Both the position numbers and the translations under genes were made by a program. From positions 78,220-142,219 of the forward strand of contig NZ_JYOV01000014.1 in the NCBI RefSeq assembly GCF_000963255.1: a stretch of 64,000 nucleotides of DNA. The letters are read 5' to 3'. Shown here piece by piece: positions 30,539 to 39,192 of this stretch. The DNA comes from Streptococcus infantis (GTDB taxonomy: Bacteria > Bacillota > Bacilli > Lactobacillales > Streptococcaceae). Every line of letters starts with the position of its first letter. Within the stretch, counting starts at the first letter, position 1. The notes beneath the pieces were generated by a model that ran no database searches, had not been told where the DNA came from, and worked only from the letters and a program-made list of their open reading frames with translations.

Positions 30539-31426
30539 GATACGAACTTCTCGCTCGAGAGTAACACCTGAGTGTTCTTTAACCTTTTCAATGACAGACT
30601 CAATCAAGTCTTCATAATCTCTGGCAGTTCCATCAGCTATGTTGACCATAAAGCCTGCATGCTTTTCTGAAACTTCGACGCCACCGATACGATAACCCTT
30701 CAAACCAGCTTCTGCAATCAATTGTCCAGCAAAATGACCCACTGGACGTTTAAAGACTGAACCACAAGAAGGATACTCTAAAGGTTGCTTGAGTTCACGA
30801 AGGTGGGTCAATCGATCCATTTCTTGTTTGATAACTTGGTGATTACCTGGAGCTAAGGCAAACTTAGCAGATAGGACAACTGCTCCTGATGCTTGAATGG
30901 CTGAATGACGATAACCAAAGGCCAAGTCTTTAGCAGACAAGGTTTCGATTTCACCTTCCTTAGTCAAGATTTGACAAGACTGGAGAACATGAGCAATCTC
31001 ACCACCATAGGCGCCAGCATTCATAAAGACTGCACCACCGACGCTTCCTGGAATTCCACAAGCAAACTCAAAACCAGTCAAGCTATGACGGAGTGCAATA
31101 CGAGTGGTTTCAATCAAGTTAGCTCCAGCTTCTGCCTCGATGGTATAGCCATCAACAGAAACGTTATTAAGCTTGTCACACATGATTACAAAACCACGTA
31201 CTCCACCTTCACGGACGATAATGTTACTTGCATTTCCAAGAACCATCCAAGGAATGTTTTCCTGATTGGCAAATTTTACCACACGAGCCATCTCGTAGCG
31301 ATTACGAGGAAATACTAAATAATCTGCCTTCCCTCCAACTTTAGTATAGGTATAAGTTTTTAGCGGTTCATCGAATCGAATATCGATTCCTTCTAAGGTT
31401 TCTTTTAGTTTATCTAATACGGTCAT
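30521..31426 (-). CDS. murB: UDP-N-acetylenolpyruvoylglucosamine reductase
   Basis: 301 residues. FAD-binding segment with [10 protein letters not shown] near residue 60 and [27 protein letters not shown] FAD loop near 120; the catalytic serine lies in SCGSVFKRP near residue 220. Reduces the enolpyruvyl group to make UDP-MurNAc for peptidoglycan. Directly upstream of potABCD, as in pneumococcus. Confidence 0.96.
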   Translation of the reverse strand: MTVLDKLKETLEGIDIRFDEPLKTYTYTKVGGKADYLVFPRNRYEMARVVKFANQENIPWMVLGNASNIIVREGGVRGFVIMCDKLNNVSVDGYTIEAEAGANLIETTRIALRHSLTGFEFACGIPGSVGGAVFMNAGAYGGEIAHVLQSCQILTKEGEIETLSAKDLAFGYRHSAIQASGAVVLSAKFALAPGNHQVIKQEMDRLTHLRELKQPLEYPSCGSVFKRPVGHFAGQLIAEAGLKGYRIGGVEVSEKHAGFMVNIADGTARDYEDLIESVIEKVKEHSGVTLEREVRILGEHE

Positions 31427-31455
31427 TTTTCTAATCCTTTTATAAAATTCATTCC

Positions 31456-31464
31456 ATTATACCA
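31456..31464 (-). promoter_or_regulatory. Extended -10 promoter of murB
   Basis: Minus strand TGGTATAAT about 30 bp before the ATG. Confidence 0.55.
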
Positions 31465-31520
31465 TTTTTAGCTCTATTTTTCGATGATTTGGTTAGCTTT
31501 TTCAAATGATTGATGTGAAT

Positions 31521-31563
31521 AAAAACACCCCAAGAATTAGATGTATACTGTCTAACTTTTGGG
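31521..31563 (-). terminator. Terminator-like hairpin with IS3-like end sequence
   Basis: Read leftwards: CCCAAAAGTTAG, 11-nt loop, CTAATTCTTGGG, then GTGTTTTTATT. The sequence ACTGCATCCCAAAAGTTAGA resembles the terminal inverted repeat of IS3/IS150-group elements, so this may be a remnant reused as terminator. Confidence 0.55.
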
Positions 31564-31645
31564 ATGCAGTTTAAAAAAAGATTTTTTATATTGAATCTAT
31601 CTGAATTTGAAGAAATCAATAAGACTATCCTAAATAGAATGTATT

Positions 31646-32467
31646 CTAATCAGTTGGATGATTTTCCCAGCCTTGACGATAAAATTTAGGACTTATAGAG
31701 AAAAAATTCTTAAAAGCCTTTGAAAAGACTAGCTGATCCTGATATCCAACTTCCATGGTAATTTCTTTTATAGACAAATCTGTATCAGTTAGGAGAGTTC
31801 TTGCCTTTAGCAGACGGGTTTCAAGGAGAAATTGCTGAGGAGATTTATGGTAATGTTTCTTAAATTGACGAAACAAGGTGCTACGACTGAGTCCGACTTG
31901 GGATGCCAAGTCCTGAATAGAGATATCTTGTGCATACTGCTGTAACAAAATTTGTGCAGCTTTCTCGACAGGGAGTTGAATAATGCTCAGTGGCATTTCA
32001 GCTGGAAATTCTTCCTGCAGATAGTAGAGGAAGGTAAAAACTTGCATCCGGTACCAGCTTTCCTTTTGCTTATTTTCTGCCGTTTTGTGACAAATGTCTT
32101 CAATGATTCTCCTACTTTGAAAATGACTACAAAAATGACAAACAGGCTCAGAAAAGACTCGTGTGTTGTGGAGGTATTCGGTCAGTTTTTCACCAGAAAA
32201 TCCCAACCAATAGGTTGTCCAAGGATCTTCTTGATTAGCCCAATAGCGCACTTTTTGTCCTTTTTTTAGGATAAAACCATCATTTTTCTCCAAAGAATAG
32301 GTTTGACCATCAACTTCCAAGTAACCTTTCCCTTCGCAAATCCAGTGAATGACAAAATCCTGAAAAACAGTATAATCGTAAAACGGAAAGTTAGAATAAT
32401 CATCAATTCCACATTCTTCTAAATAAAATTCCTTGGATGATTCTTTAAAATAGTTCCAAAGTTTCAT
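31646..32467 (-). CDS. AraC-family transcriptional regulator
   Basis: 273 residues from the ATG at 32467, preceded by AAGGAG; a longer start at 32497 is less likely. The N-terminal half is a cupin-type sensor domain (HWICEGKGYLEVDGQ), the usual sugar-binding fold of AraC proteins; the C-terminal ~100 residues hold two helix-turn-helix motifs (LASQVGLSRSTLFRQF and IKEITMEVGYQDQLVFSKAF). Divergent from an MFS transporter gene, its likely target. Ligand unknown. Confidence 0.85.
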   Translation of the reverse strand: MKLWNYFKESSKEFYLEECGIDDYSNFPFYDYTVFQDFVIHWICEGKGYLEVDGQTYSLEKNDGFILKKGQKVRYWANQEDPWTTYWLGFSGEKLTEYLHNTRVFSEPVCHFCSHFQSRRIIEDICHKTAENKQKESWYRMQVFTFLYYLQEEFPAEMPLSIIQLPVEKAAQILLQQYAQDISIQDLASQVGLSRSTLFRQFKKHYHKSPQQFLLETRLLKARTLLTDTDLSIKEITMEVGYQDQLVFSKAFKNFFSISPKFYRQGWENHPTD

Positions 32468-32566
32468 AAATACTTTCTCCTTGCAACATAAGTGCATATT
32501 TCTTCATCATTAACTTCTAGAAAAGCGATAAACGTTGGTTTATAATGGGCCAAGAAAGGAGAACGT

Positions 32567-33775
32567 ATGAAAAAATCGTATAAATCTAGTATAGTAGGGC
32601 TCAGCCTCAGTAATCAAATTATCTCTATCACCATCACAGGTGACTTCATGATTCTTTTTATGAGTCAGATTTTAGGGTTTAGTGATTTGCAAAATAGCTG
32701 GCTGATTACCATGCTGCCCATTATTGCCCTTGTCCGCATTCCCTTGTCTTATCTGATGCGAAGGAAAAATCTCCTTGACTTAATGCGGTGGAGTGTACTG
32801 TCTAAGCTGTGTTTGATAGCAATATTAGTGGTAATTCCCTATGAAAGAGTGACTTTTTCTATCTACACTGTTTTTCTAGTTCTGTATCAGATAACCGTGG
32901 AGCTAGGCTTTGGACTGGCTTGGAATCCTTTGATACTATTGGTAACAGAAGAAAAATCCCGTGCAAAATTTCTCAGTCACTTAGGTTTATTTCAGCTGGT
33001 AACTAGCTTTTATACTCTCCTTATTTCCTTTTGTATCGGAAAGGAGCTGACTTCATTCCATTATCGTTGCCTACTGGGAATTGCACTTGTTAGTCTAATC
33101 TTGCAGTTTATCCTTTTGAAACAGTTACAGACTGACTATCATTTGTTTCAAAATCACCAAGAAACAGGGCGGATGGATTGGCAAGTTTTGAAAAAACAAA
33201 TCTGGTACCATCTACGTATCCTACTTTTGGATAGCTTGATTTTATATATAACCTTAACCATGAATGTCCTCTATATGGTACAAGTATTGCACCTATCCGC
33301 AAACCTTGTATCTTTGTATTCAAGTATGAGCCTGTTGGGAAATGTACTGGCCCTTGCTCTTGCAGGTCCTTGTTTTGAGAAAAGACGTTCTTTGTTTTTC
33401 ACAATCTTGTTAGTGATGACGGGATGCGAGATTCTTTTGATATTCTTTCTTCCCCATGATGCTGCATCCTATACAGTTTTTTGGAGCATCGGTTGGGGCG
33501 TGTTAAATGGAGCTGTCGGAGCTCTATGGGGACTCTACATTTCCCTAGTCAAACACCAGGCAGCTAGCCCCAGTCCCTTTACTATTTGGAATATTTATCA
33601 GGGAATTGCCTATCTTGTTAGTGTACTAGTCTTTTATCTCTCTGGCAACTTGGTACACCTATCTAGTTCTAGCTCAGAGTTTGATCCTTATCGTCTGGTT
33701 TTAATTGCCTGCCTAAGCATCTGCATCCTAGTTTGTTTACGGATGCTGTATAAAAGAAAAATAGGTCTCAAGTGA
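32567..33775 (+). CDS. Major facilitator superfamily transporter
   Basis: 402 residues, about 12 membrane segments in two sets of six with a basic cytoplasmic loop (SYLMRRKN) after the second segment. No motif fixes the substrate. AAAGGAG lies 5 nt before the ATG; TATAAT at 32541-32546 is the likely -10. Divergent from the AraC gene across 99 bp, so probably controlled by it. Export versus import cannot be decided from sequence. Confidence 0.78.
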   Translation: MKKSYKSSIVGLSLSNQIISITITGDFMILFMSQILGFSDLQNSWLITMLPIIALVRIPLSYLMRRKNLLDLMRWSVLSKLCLIAILVVIPYERVTFSIYTVFLVLYQITVELGFGLAWNPLILLVTEEKSRAKFLSHLGLFQLVTSFYTLLISFCIGKELTSFHYRCLLGIALVSLILQFILLKQLQTDYHLFQNHQETGRMDWQVLKKQIWYHLRILLLDSLILYITLTMNVLYMVQVLHLSANLVSLYSSMSLLGNVLALALAGPCFEKRRSLFFTILLVMTGCEILLIFFLPHDAASYTVFWSIGWGVLNGAVGALWGLYISLVKHQAASPSPFTIWNIYQGIAYLVSVLVFYLSGNLVHLSSSSSEFDPYRLVLIACLSICILVCLRMLYKRKIGLK

Positions 33776-33798
33776 CGGTTGTCGCTTTAGCCTATTTT
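33758..33798. terminator. Bidirectional terminator between MFS and LacI genes
   Basis: Compound hairpin: AAAATAGG/CCTATTTT outside and AAGTGAC-GGTT-GTCGCTT inside. Confidence 0.75.
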
Positions 33799-33799
33799 A

Positions 33800-34732
33800 T
33801 CATCGTATGATAAACTCCGATTGTAGGATAATGGTCCGTTTTTCGTCCGAGAGTGCTTGTTTGAAACTTTCCTGACCGAGTTGGTAGGATTTGTTATCAA
33901 TGGTAGGAATGCCAAGCACTTCTCCTGTTAATTGCTTCTCTTGGCCAATCAACAAGGGTAATTCAAGATTTTTCTCCTGATAGTAACGAACTACACCAGT
34001 TGCTACATCATCTCCATTGCTAAAAATACAGTCTAAATCATGCTTAATCAAGCTGTCTCCTTGTTCATAAGCATCCTCTCCTGTGGAAATTCCGTCCAAA
34101 ATCAGAGGTTCCTCTTTCTCACCAAAGACTTCCTTATAAGCTTCCATGGTTAGACGATAAGTAGAACTTTTTAAGTCTTTTCGGGTAAATAGCAAAGCAA
34201 TCTTGCTTTTCCCCTGGTCTTTAATCCAGTTGAAGGCTGTCTTGCAGGCATGGGTCCTGTTCACATAGACGCTGCTCAGATTGGGTTCCTGCACTTCTTC
34301 ACAGCAGACAATGTTGCCATACTTAGCGTAAGAAGCAATGGTTTCTATGTCAACACTGCGAGAGGTGAAAATCAGACTGTCGAAGGCCCGTCCTCGAAGT
34401 TGCTCCAGGTAATTTTTTTCCAAATCTATATCATATCGCGAAGGTAGGATGAGCAGGGTGTGGTTATGAGCCAAGGCTGCATCCAAAAGCCCATTCAGTA
34501 ACTGACTGAAATATGGATGGAGTGTCGTGTAGGGAATAACCACACCAACCCTACGAGTCGAACCCGAACTTAATTCCTGAGCTAGGATGTTGGGACGATA
34601 GTCCAATTCCTCCATAATTTGCAAAATTTTCTGGCGAGCTTCCTCTGAAACATGAGGATGGTTATTAATAACCCGTGATACGCTAGAAACAGAATAGCCA
34701 CTCAGTTTGGCAATTTTTCGAATATTTGTCAT
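33800..34732 (-). CDS. LacI-family transcriptional regulator
   Basis: 310 residues from the ATG at 34732, which gives the standard LacI N-terminus (TNIRKIAKLSGYSVSSVSRVIN); a GTG at 34771 would add 13 residues not seen in the family. HTH at residues 1-50, hinge ending YRPN, then a sugar-binding-protein domain. Located behind an HAD phosphatase gene whose promoter carries a perfect LacI-type operator (35677-35690), so autoregulation is likely. Ligand unknown. Confidence 0.87.
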   Translation of the reverse strand: MTNIRKIAKLSGYSVSSVSRVINNHPHVSEEARQKILQIMEELDYRPNILAQELSSGSTRRVGVVIPYTTLHPYFSQLLNGLLDAALAHNHTLLILPSRYDIDLEKNYLEQLRGRAFDSLIFTSRSVDIETIASYAKYGNIVCCEEVQEPNLSSVYVNRTHACKTAFNWIKDQGKSKIALLFTRKDLKSSTYRLTMEAYKEVFGEKEEPLILDGISTGEDAYEQGDSLIKHDLDCIFSNGDDVATGVVRYYQEKNLELPLLIGQEKQLTGEVLGIPTIDNKSYQLGQESFKQALSDEKRTIILQSEFIIR

Positions 34733-34775
34733 TGTTTTCTTTCTATGGGAGGATTGAAGCCCTCCAAACACGTGA

Positions 34776-35588
34776 TTAGTTCAATTTTTTAAGATACTTA
34801 CGTATACCATAGCCGACACCGTGATCATCATTGCTACGCGTAACCTTATAAGCTAGCTCTTTGATGTCAGGAAATGCATTGTCCATGACGATAGGAAATC
34901 CCACCATTTCGAACATTGGGATGTCATTATGCCCATCACCAAAGGCAGCAGTCTGGCTCTTGTCAAGCCCCTCTTTTTTGAGAATATAGGCAATCCCTTT
35001 TGATTTTTTAGCAGTTTTGCTAGTAATTTCCAGATGATACTGACCAGATCGAAGAATGCTGACCTCACCTAAATCTAAAGATTGTAAATATTTCTCCAAA
35101 GCTAATAGTTTGTCATTCTCTAGGGCAATCATCATAATCTTGAAAGTATTATCCTTGGCAGTAAGAAACTCAGCCTCGATTTGTAGTGTTGGTTTTTGGC
35201 GCGTGATTCTGTGTTCTAGACGAATTCCTTCATCTATTGTATCACAATACCAGTGCGTCATATCATAATAGCTGATACTAATGTGTGGAAAATGCTTGCG
35301 CACTGCCTGTAAAATAGTCTGTGCTGTCTTTCTAGGAAGGATATCTGTATGAAGGGGTTTGACTTTCCCCTCCACAAGTTGATAAATCAAACCGCCGTTA
35401 AAGGCAACTTGAGGTCCAGTCAACTGGAGTTCCTCTATAGCCTCTCGCATTTCCATGGGAGCTCGAGCAGAAACTAGAGTTAAAGGAATTTGGGCATCAC
35501 GGATAGCCTTGCTATTCTCGCTAGAAACGCGGCCCTCAGAATTTAGAAGGGTGCCGTCCATATCTGAAAAAATACGTTTGATGGTCAT
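34776..35588 (-). CDS. Cof-type HAD-superfamily phosphatase
   Basis: 270 residues. Motif I SDMDGTLL near residues 8-15, motif II Ser in SARAP, late motif GDGHNDIPM near 218. Cof/YidA group, substrate unknown; its partnership with a LacI-type regulator suggests a sugar-phosphate role. Third Cof-type gene in this window besides those at 5313-6922. First gene of a two-gene unit with the LacI regulator. Confidence 0.86.
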   Translation of the reverse strand: MTIKRIFSDMDGTLLNSEGRVSSENSKAIRDAQIPLTLVSARAPMEMREAIEELQLTGPQVAFNGGLIYQLVEGKVKPLHTDILPRKTAQTILQAVRKHFPHISISYYDMTHWYCDTIDEGIRLEHRITRQKPTLQIEAEFLTAKDNTFKIMMIALENDKLLALEKYLQSLDLGEVSILRSGQYHLEITSKTAKKSKGIAYILKKEGLDKSQTAAFGDGHNDIPMFEMVGFPIVMDNAFPDIKELAYKVTRSNDDHGVGYGIRKYLKKLN

Positions 35589-35667
35589 AATTTTGTCCTC
35601 TTTTCTTCTTTATCCGCTAGCGTGTGATAGGTCGGTTTAAATGCGCATTCCCAACCTTTGATACCAT

Positions 35668-35696
35668 TTTACATTCTGGAACGCGTTCCATGTCAA
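35668..35696 (-). promoter_or_regulatory. Promoter of HAD-lacI unit
   Basis: TTGACA (35696-35691), 17-bp spacer, TGTAAA (35673-35668). Confidence 0.75.
35677..35690. promoter_or_regulatory. LacI-family operator inside the promoter spacer
   Basis: Perfect 14-bp palindrome TGGAACGCGTTCCA with central CG, typical of LacI-family sites, filling the spacer between -35 and -10. Binding there would block RNA polymerase. Confidence 0.72.
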
Positions 35697-35914
35697 GAGG
35701 AAAATGAAATAAATTTTATTTTTTTTGTAGTCTTTGACAGAGTTGATGTTGAGGTGGTAAATAGTATATCTTCCATTAAGCAGCTTGTCCAAGCACAGTT
35801 TGTAAAAACTAATTCCTATCTGCTTGCAGTAGTCACTACTTTAAATTTTAGGTAAGCGAAAAAAATTACAAAGAGCTAATAAACAGACAAATAACAGAGA
35901 TAACAGAGAACAAT
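35697..35914. other. Intergenic region, no gene seen
   Basis: A short frame at 35658-35855 has no ribosome site and runs out of the operator; it is not credible. Nothing else recognisable. Confidence 0.5.
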
Positions 35915-35936
35915 AAAAAGAGGTTTCCCTCTTTTT
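35915..35936. terminator. Terminator after the YhfC-like gene
   Basis: AAAAAGAGG/CCTCTTTTT hairpin with a 4-nt loop, T run on the minus strand. Confidence 0.75.
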
Positions 35937-36690
35937 ATGATGATTTTTTCCAAAATGTAGATTTTGTCAGCCAGACAAAAGCCAGAAGTTCTACAAGAAG
36001 AATAACCTCCACTAGAAGTGGATTTGACAACCAACCAACTTGAGATAGGCTCGGAGCCAAATCAAATAGGGCGTGTAAACCATAAGCAGCTACTAGGTAA
36101 ATCCATTTCTTTTGGCGAACTGCTTGATAAACCCAGAAGGTCAAGCCGACTTGAAGAAGCAAGGCTAGGATTCTCTCTAGTCCCAAAAGGTAAATCTGCC
36201 ATGCTGCTAGATTGTTAATCGTAGCAAGCGTGCTTTCAGGCAAGAGTTGCATGATGTTTGGATTTTGAGATTCTACGGCTGAAAAGAGGATGAAGAGATT
36301 GAGTAAACTTGCAATCCCGATATAGATCAACTCTAAACCACCATGCCCCAATCCATAAGCAAGAGCATCTGAATCTTCCAAAGTTCTTTTCTTCTCCAAC
36401 CATTTAAAGAAAATAAGTCGAGCTGTTTCTTCAAACAAAGCAGCCATACAAATCCCGTAAATCACATAGAGAAGAGGATTTCCCGTCATGAGTGGAACTG
36501 TCCCATCCTTTTGTGGGTGGAGAACCAAGAGATGAACGATTTTTTCCAAGACTTGAGAAGAAGCAAAAAATGCAACTGCCCCAAGTCCCAAAACTGCAAA
36601 ATTAATCTTATATTGCTTTCTTGCATACCAAACTGCTGCAATGAGGATGGCAAATAAAGCCAGCATCGTTATTATTACATGAATTTTCAT
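35935..36690 (-). CDS. YhfC-family putative intramembrane metalloprotease
   Basis: 251 residues, about seven or eight membrane segments. Conserved polar motifs within the membrane, EETAR near residue 87 and GLGHGGLE near 113, plus a later HALFD, match the YhfC/DUF2324 group related to PrsW/CAAX-type proteases. Function unknown; related proteins cleave membrane-bound peptides or anti-sigma factors. Follows budA by 12 bp in the same direction. Confidence 0.75.
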   Translation of the reverse strand: MKIHVIITMLALFAILIAAVWYARKQYKINFAVLGLGAVAFFASSQVLEKIVHLLVLHPQKDGTVPLMTGNPLLYVIYGICMAALFEETARLIFFKWLEKKRTLEDSDALAYGLGHGGLELIYIGIASLLNLFILFSAVESQNPNIMQLLPESTLATINNLAAWQIYLLGLERILALLLQVGLTFWVYQAVRQKKWIYLVAAYGLHALFDLAPSLSQVGWLSNPLLVEVILLVELLAFVWLTKSTFWKKSS

Positions 36691-36702
36691 ATTTGACTCC
36701 TT

Positions 36703-37431
36703 TTATTCTGCCTGTTCGATATCTTTTTTCATCTCGTCAACATTAAACTTAGCAAATAGATACTGACGGTCTTGAACAGGAAAACGTTGATCCAACTGGT
36801 CAACAGCTCCCACCTCTACAATCCCTTCCTTGATGACAAAGTCCATCACGTGGCCACCAAAGGTTAGATCATCTGAGATAAAGTGCAAATGATAACCAGC
36901 AACGCTAACTCCATGGAAAATTTCAGGTGTCCAAAAACCAACGATAGTTCCTGAGACATTGTCACAGCTATATTCAGGCTGATGCGTCGCAACCTCAGCA
37001 AACTTCGTTTCAGTTGTTGATTTTGGAATCATACGAACATGCATATGCTTAAAATCACCATGAATCTTAATCGAACGAAATAGATTTTCTCCATCATAAT
37101 AGGACTCAATACGTTTTTCAAGTTCCTGATCAGTCATTTCAAAACGCTGGCGGAAAATAACTTCTGCCTGGTGGGGTACAACTGCTGCATAGGGGATCAA
37201 AGCTTCTGGTGAAACTTCCACAATTTCAGGTTTCTCACCTGATCCCTTAGCCTGATAAGCTTTCCCATCTAAGACAATCAATTCTCCATCGATAGAATCC
37301 AGGGTTCCTAGTCCTAAATTTCCATGTTCAAGCAATTCACCCACGGTCATGGTTCCACCGTAAAGTCCAGCCATCAAGGCTCCCAAAGTATTGTATTGGA
37401 ATAATTTAACTGGTTCTTGCACCTTTATCAT
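36703..37431 (-). CDS. budA: Alpha-acetolactate decarboxylase
   Basis: 242 residues. Zinc ligands are visible in the YHLHF segment and the following GGHV histidine, the family pattern. Converts 2-acetolactate to acetoin, diverting pyruvate to a neutral product and limiting branched-chain amino acid precursors. No acetolactate synthase gene is adjacent. -10-like TATACT lies upstream on the minus strand; the second RUP-like element starts about 75 bp upstream. Confidence 0.94.
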   Translation of the reverse strand: MIKVQEPVKLFQYNTLGALMAGLYGGTMTVGELLEHGNLGLGTLDSIDGELIVLDGKAYQAKGSGEKPEIVEVSPEALIPYAAVVPHQAEVIFRQRFEMTDQELEKRIESYYDGENLFRSIKIHGDFKHMHVRMIPKSTTETKFAEVATHQPEYSCDNVSGTIVGFWTPEIFHGVSVAGYHLHFISDDLTFGGHVMDFVIKEGIVEVGAVDQLDQRFPVQDRQYLFAKFNVDEMKKDIEQAE

Positions 37432-37507
37432 CTCACTCTTCTTTGAAAATTTTACTTACTAAGTATATCACATTTCTGATTAGAATTGAATGCTAGACTG
37501 CCTTTTA

Positions 37508-37838
37508 ATACTCAATGAAAATCAAAGAGCAAACTAGGAAACTAGCCGCAGGTTACTCAAAACACTGCTTTGAGATTGTGGATAGAACTGACGAAGTCAG
37601 CTCAAAACACTGTTTTGAGGTTGTGGATAGAACTGACGAAGTTAGATCAAAGCACTGCTTTGAGGTTGTGGATAGAACTGACGAAGTCAGCTCAAAGCAC
37701 TGCTTTGAGGTTGTGGATAGAACTGACGAAGTCAGCTCAAAACACTGTTTTGAGGTTGTGGATAGAACTGACGAAGTCAGTAACCATACCTACGGCACGG
37801 CGACGTTGACGCGGTTTGAAGAGATTTTCGAAGAGTAT
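37508..37838. repeat. RUP-like element with five internal 45-bp tandem units
   Basis: Same ends as the element at 1909-2192 (ATACTCAATGAAAATC ... GATTTTCGAAGAGTAT). Five 45-bp units at 37556-37600, 37601-37645, 37646-37690, 37691-37735 and 37736-37780, differing from each other by a few substitutions. One strand is open for 123 codons because 45 is a multiple of three, giving a repeated SKHCFEVVDRTDEV-like peptide, but the other copy has stops in the units. The element ends 5 bp before the -35 box of the MocR promoter. Confidence 0.75.
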
Positions 37839-37842
37839 AACA

Positions 37843-37871
37843 TTGCCAAACTTCTAAAAAAAAGGTACAAT
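37843..37871 (+). promoter_or_regulatory. Promoter of the MocR gene
   Basis: TTGCCA (37843-37848), 17-bp spacer, TACAAT (37866-37871), directly beside the repeat. Confidence 0.65.
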
Positions 37872-37896
37872 GTAACAAAATCATGAGAGGTCTGGG

Positions 37897-39171
37897 ATGA
37901 AGCAAGAAAGCAAGTATGAACAAGTCGTTCACTATCTAAAAAATGAGATAGAATCAGGTAGATTTCCAACTGGAAATCGCCTACCATCTATCCGAAGACT
38001 CAGTCAAGATTTTCACTGTAGCAAAGACACCATACAGCGCGCACTCTTAGAACTCCGATACCAGAAATATATCTACTCCAAACCTCAAAGTGGTTATTAT
38101 GTATTGGAGCAACAAACCAGTCATGAAGATCTAATTATCTCAGTCAATGATGAACACGCAGCTGCCTATGATGATTTTCGTCTTTGTGTCAACGAAAGCT
38201 TGATTGGACGAGAAAATTATCTCTACAACTACTATGAACACCAAGAAGGCTTAGAAGAATTACGCCAGTCCGTTCAGACTTTGCTCTTTGATCAAGCCAT
38301 TTATAGTAAGGCAGACCAGTTGGTCATGACGTCTGGAACCCAACAAGCACTGTTTATTCTTTCTCAGATTGATTTTCCAGGTCAAGCTCAGGAAATACTG
38401 GTCGAACAACCGACCTATCATCGAATGAACCAGCTGCTACTAGCTCAAAATCTTCCCTTTCAAACCATTGAACGTCGGGTGGATGGCATCGACCTGAAAG
38501 AACTTGAGGAGCATTTTAAAAGTGGAAAGATTAAGTTTTTCTATACCATTCCCCGTTTCCACTATCCTCTGGGGCATTCTTATTCTGAAGAGGAAAAACT
38601 TGCTATCCTTGACTTAGCTGCAAAATATCAGATTTATATCGTTGAGGATGACTACCTGGGTGACTTGGATCCTAAAATGGGTCAAACCTTTCATTATTTG
38701 GACCAGCATGATTTGGTCATCTATATCAAGTCCTTTTCTACGAGTCTATTTCCTGCCCTTCGGATTACCGCCCTTCTTCTTCCAAACACTATCAAGGAAG
38801 CTTTTGTAACCTATAAAAACATTCTCGACTATGACAACAACCTTATCATGCAAAAGGCTCTATCACTCTATATTGATAGTCAACTCTTTGAAAAAAACAG
38901 ACTAGCACGATTGGCACTGCAAGAAAAAAGTCAGGAGCACATCCAACAACTCTTACAAAGCTATCCTATTTCCCTACCAAGCTATCCACTTCATGATGGG
39001 CTTTTGCTTGATCTCAGGAACTATCCTAGCATCGCTAGTCTTAAACATAGTCCTCTAGAACTCGACTTCTTTGAATCTTCCTATCTAGCGAACTGCCCTT
39101 ATCACTTTGCAAAAGTCCCCCTAGAAAATATTGAAGAAACATTAAGCTATTTAAAAACAGAGCTGGACTGA
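37897..39171 (+). CDS. MocR-type regulator (GntR HTH fused to aminotransferase-like domain)
   Basis: 424 residues. Residues 1-70 are a GntR winged helix (RLPSIRRLSQDFHCSKDTIQRAL); the remainder is a class I aminotransferase fold. The lysine expected to bind pyridoxal phosphate lies in YIKSFSTSLFPALR near residue 285. MocR proteins use PLP or amino compounds as effectors; targets here are unknown. It converges with an amino-acid-binding lipoprotein gene. Start ATG has a GAGAGG-type site. Confidence 0.86.
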   Translation: MKQESKYEQVVHYLKNEIESGRFPTGNRLPSIRRLSQDFHCSKDTIQRALLELRYQKYIYSKPQSGYYVLEQQTSHEDLIISVNDEHAAAYDDFRLCVNESLIGRENYLYNYYEHQEGLEELRQSVQTLLFDQAIYSKADQLVMTSGTQQALFILSQIDFPGQAQEILVEQPTYHRMNQLLLAQNLPFQTIERRVDGIDLKELEEHFKSGKIKFFYTIPRFHYPLGHSYSEEEKLAILDLAAKYQIYIVEDDYLGDLDPKMGQTFHYLDQHDLVIYIKSFSTSLFPALRITALLLPNTIKEAFVTYKNILDYDNNLIMQKALSLYIDSQLFEKNRLARLALQEKSQEHIQQLLQSYPISLPSYPLHDGLLLDLRNYPSIASLKHSPLELDFFESSYLANCPYHFAKVPLENIEETLSYLKTELD

Positions 39172-39192
39172 AATCCAACTCTGTTATTTTTT
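39156..39192. terminator. Bidirectional terminator after the MocR gene
   Basis: AACAGAG/CTCTGTT stem extended by TGGA/TCCA, followed by ATTTTTT; overlaps the ends of both converging genes. Confidence 0.75.

Noticed and set aside
35658..35855. 65-codon frame downstream of the LacI operator
   Set aside because: No ribosome site or promoter on that strand, begins within the promoter region of the opposite gene, and no recognisable protein family.
37515..37886. 123-codon frame with a repeated SKHCFEVVDRTDEV peptide
   Set aside because: It lies wholly inside the RUP-like element and its openness follows from 45-bp units; the sister element at 1909-2192 has a frame change and TAG codons in the same place, and there is no ribosome site.
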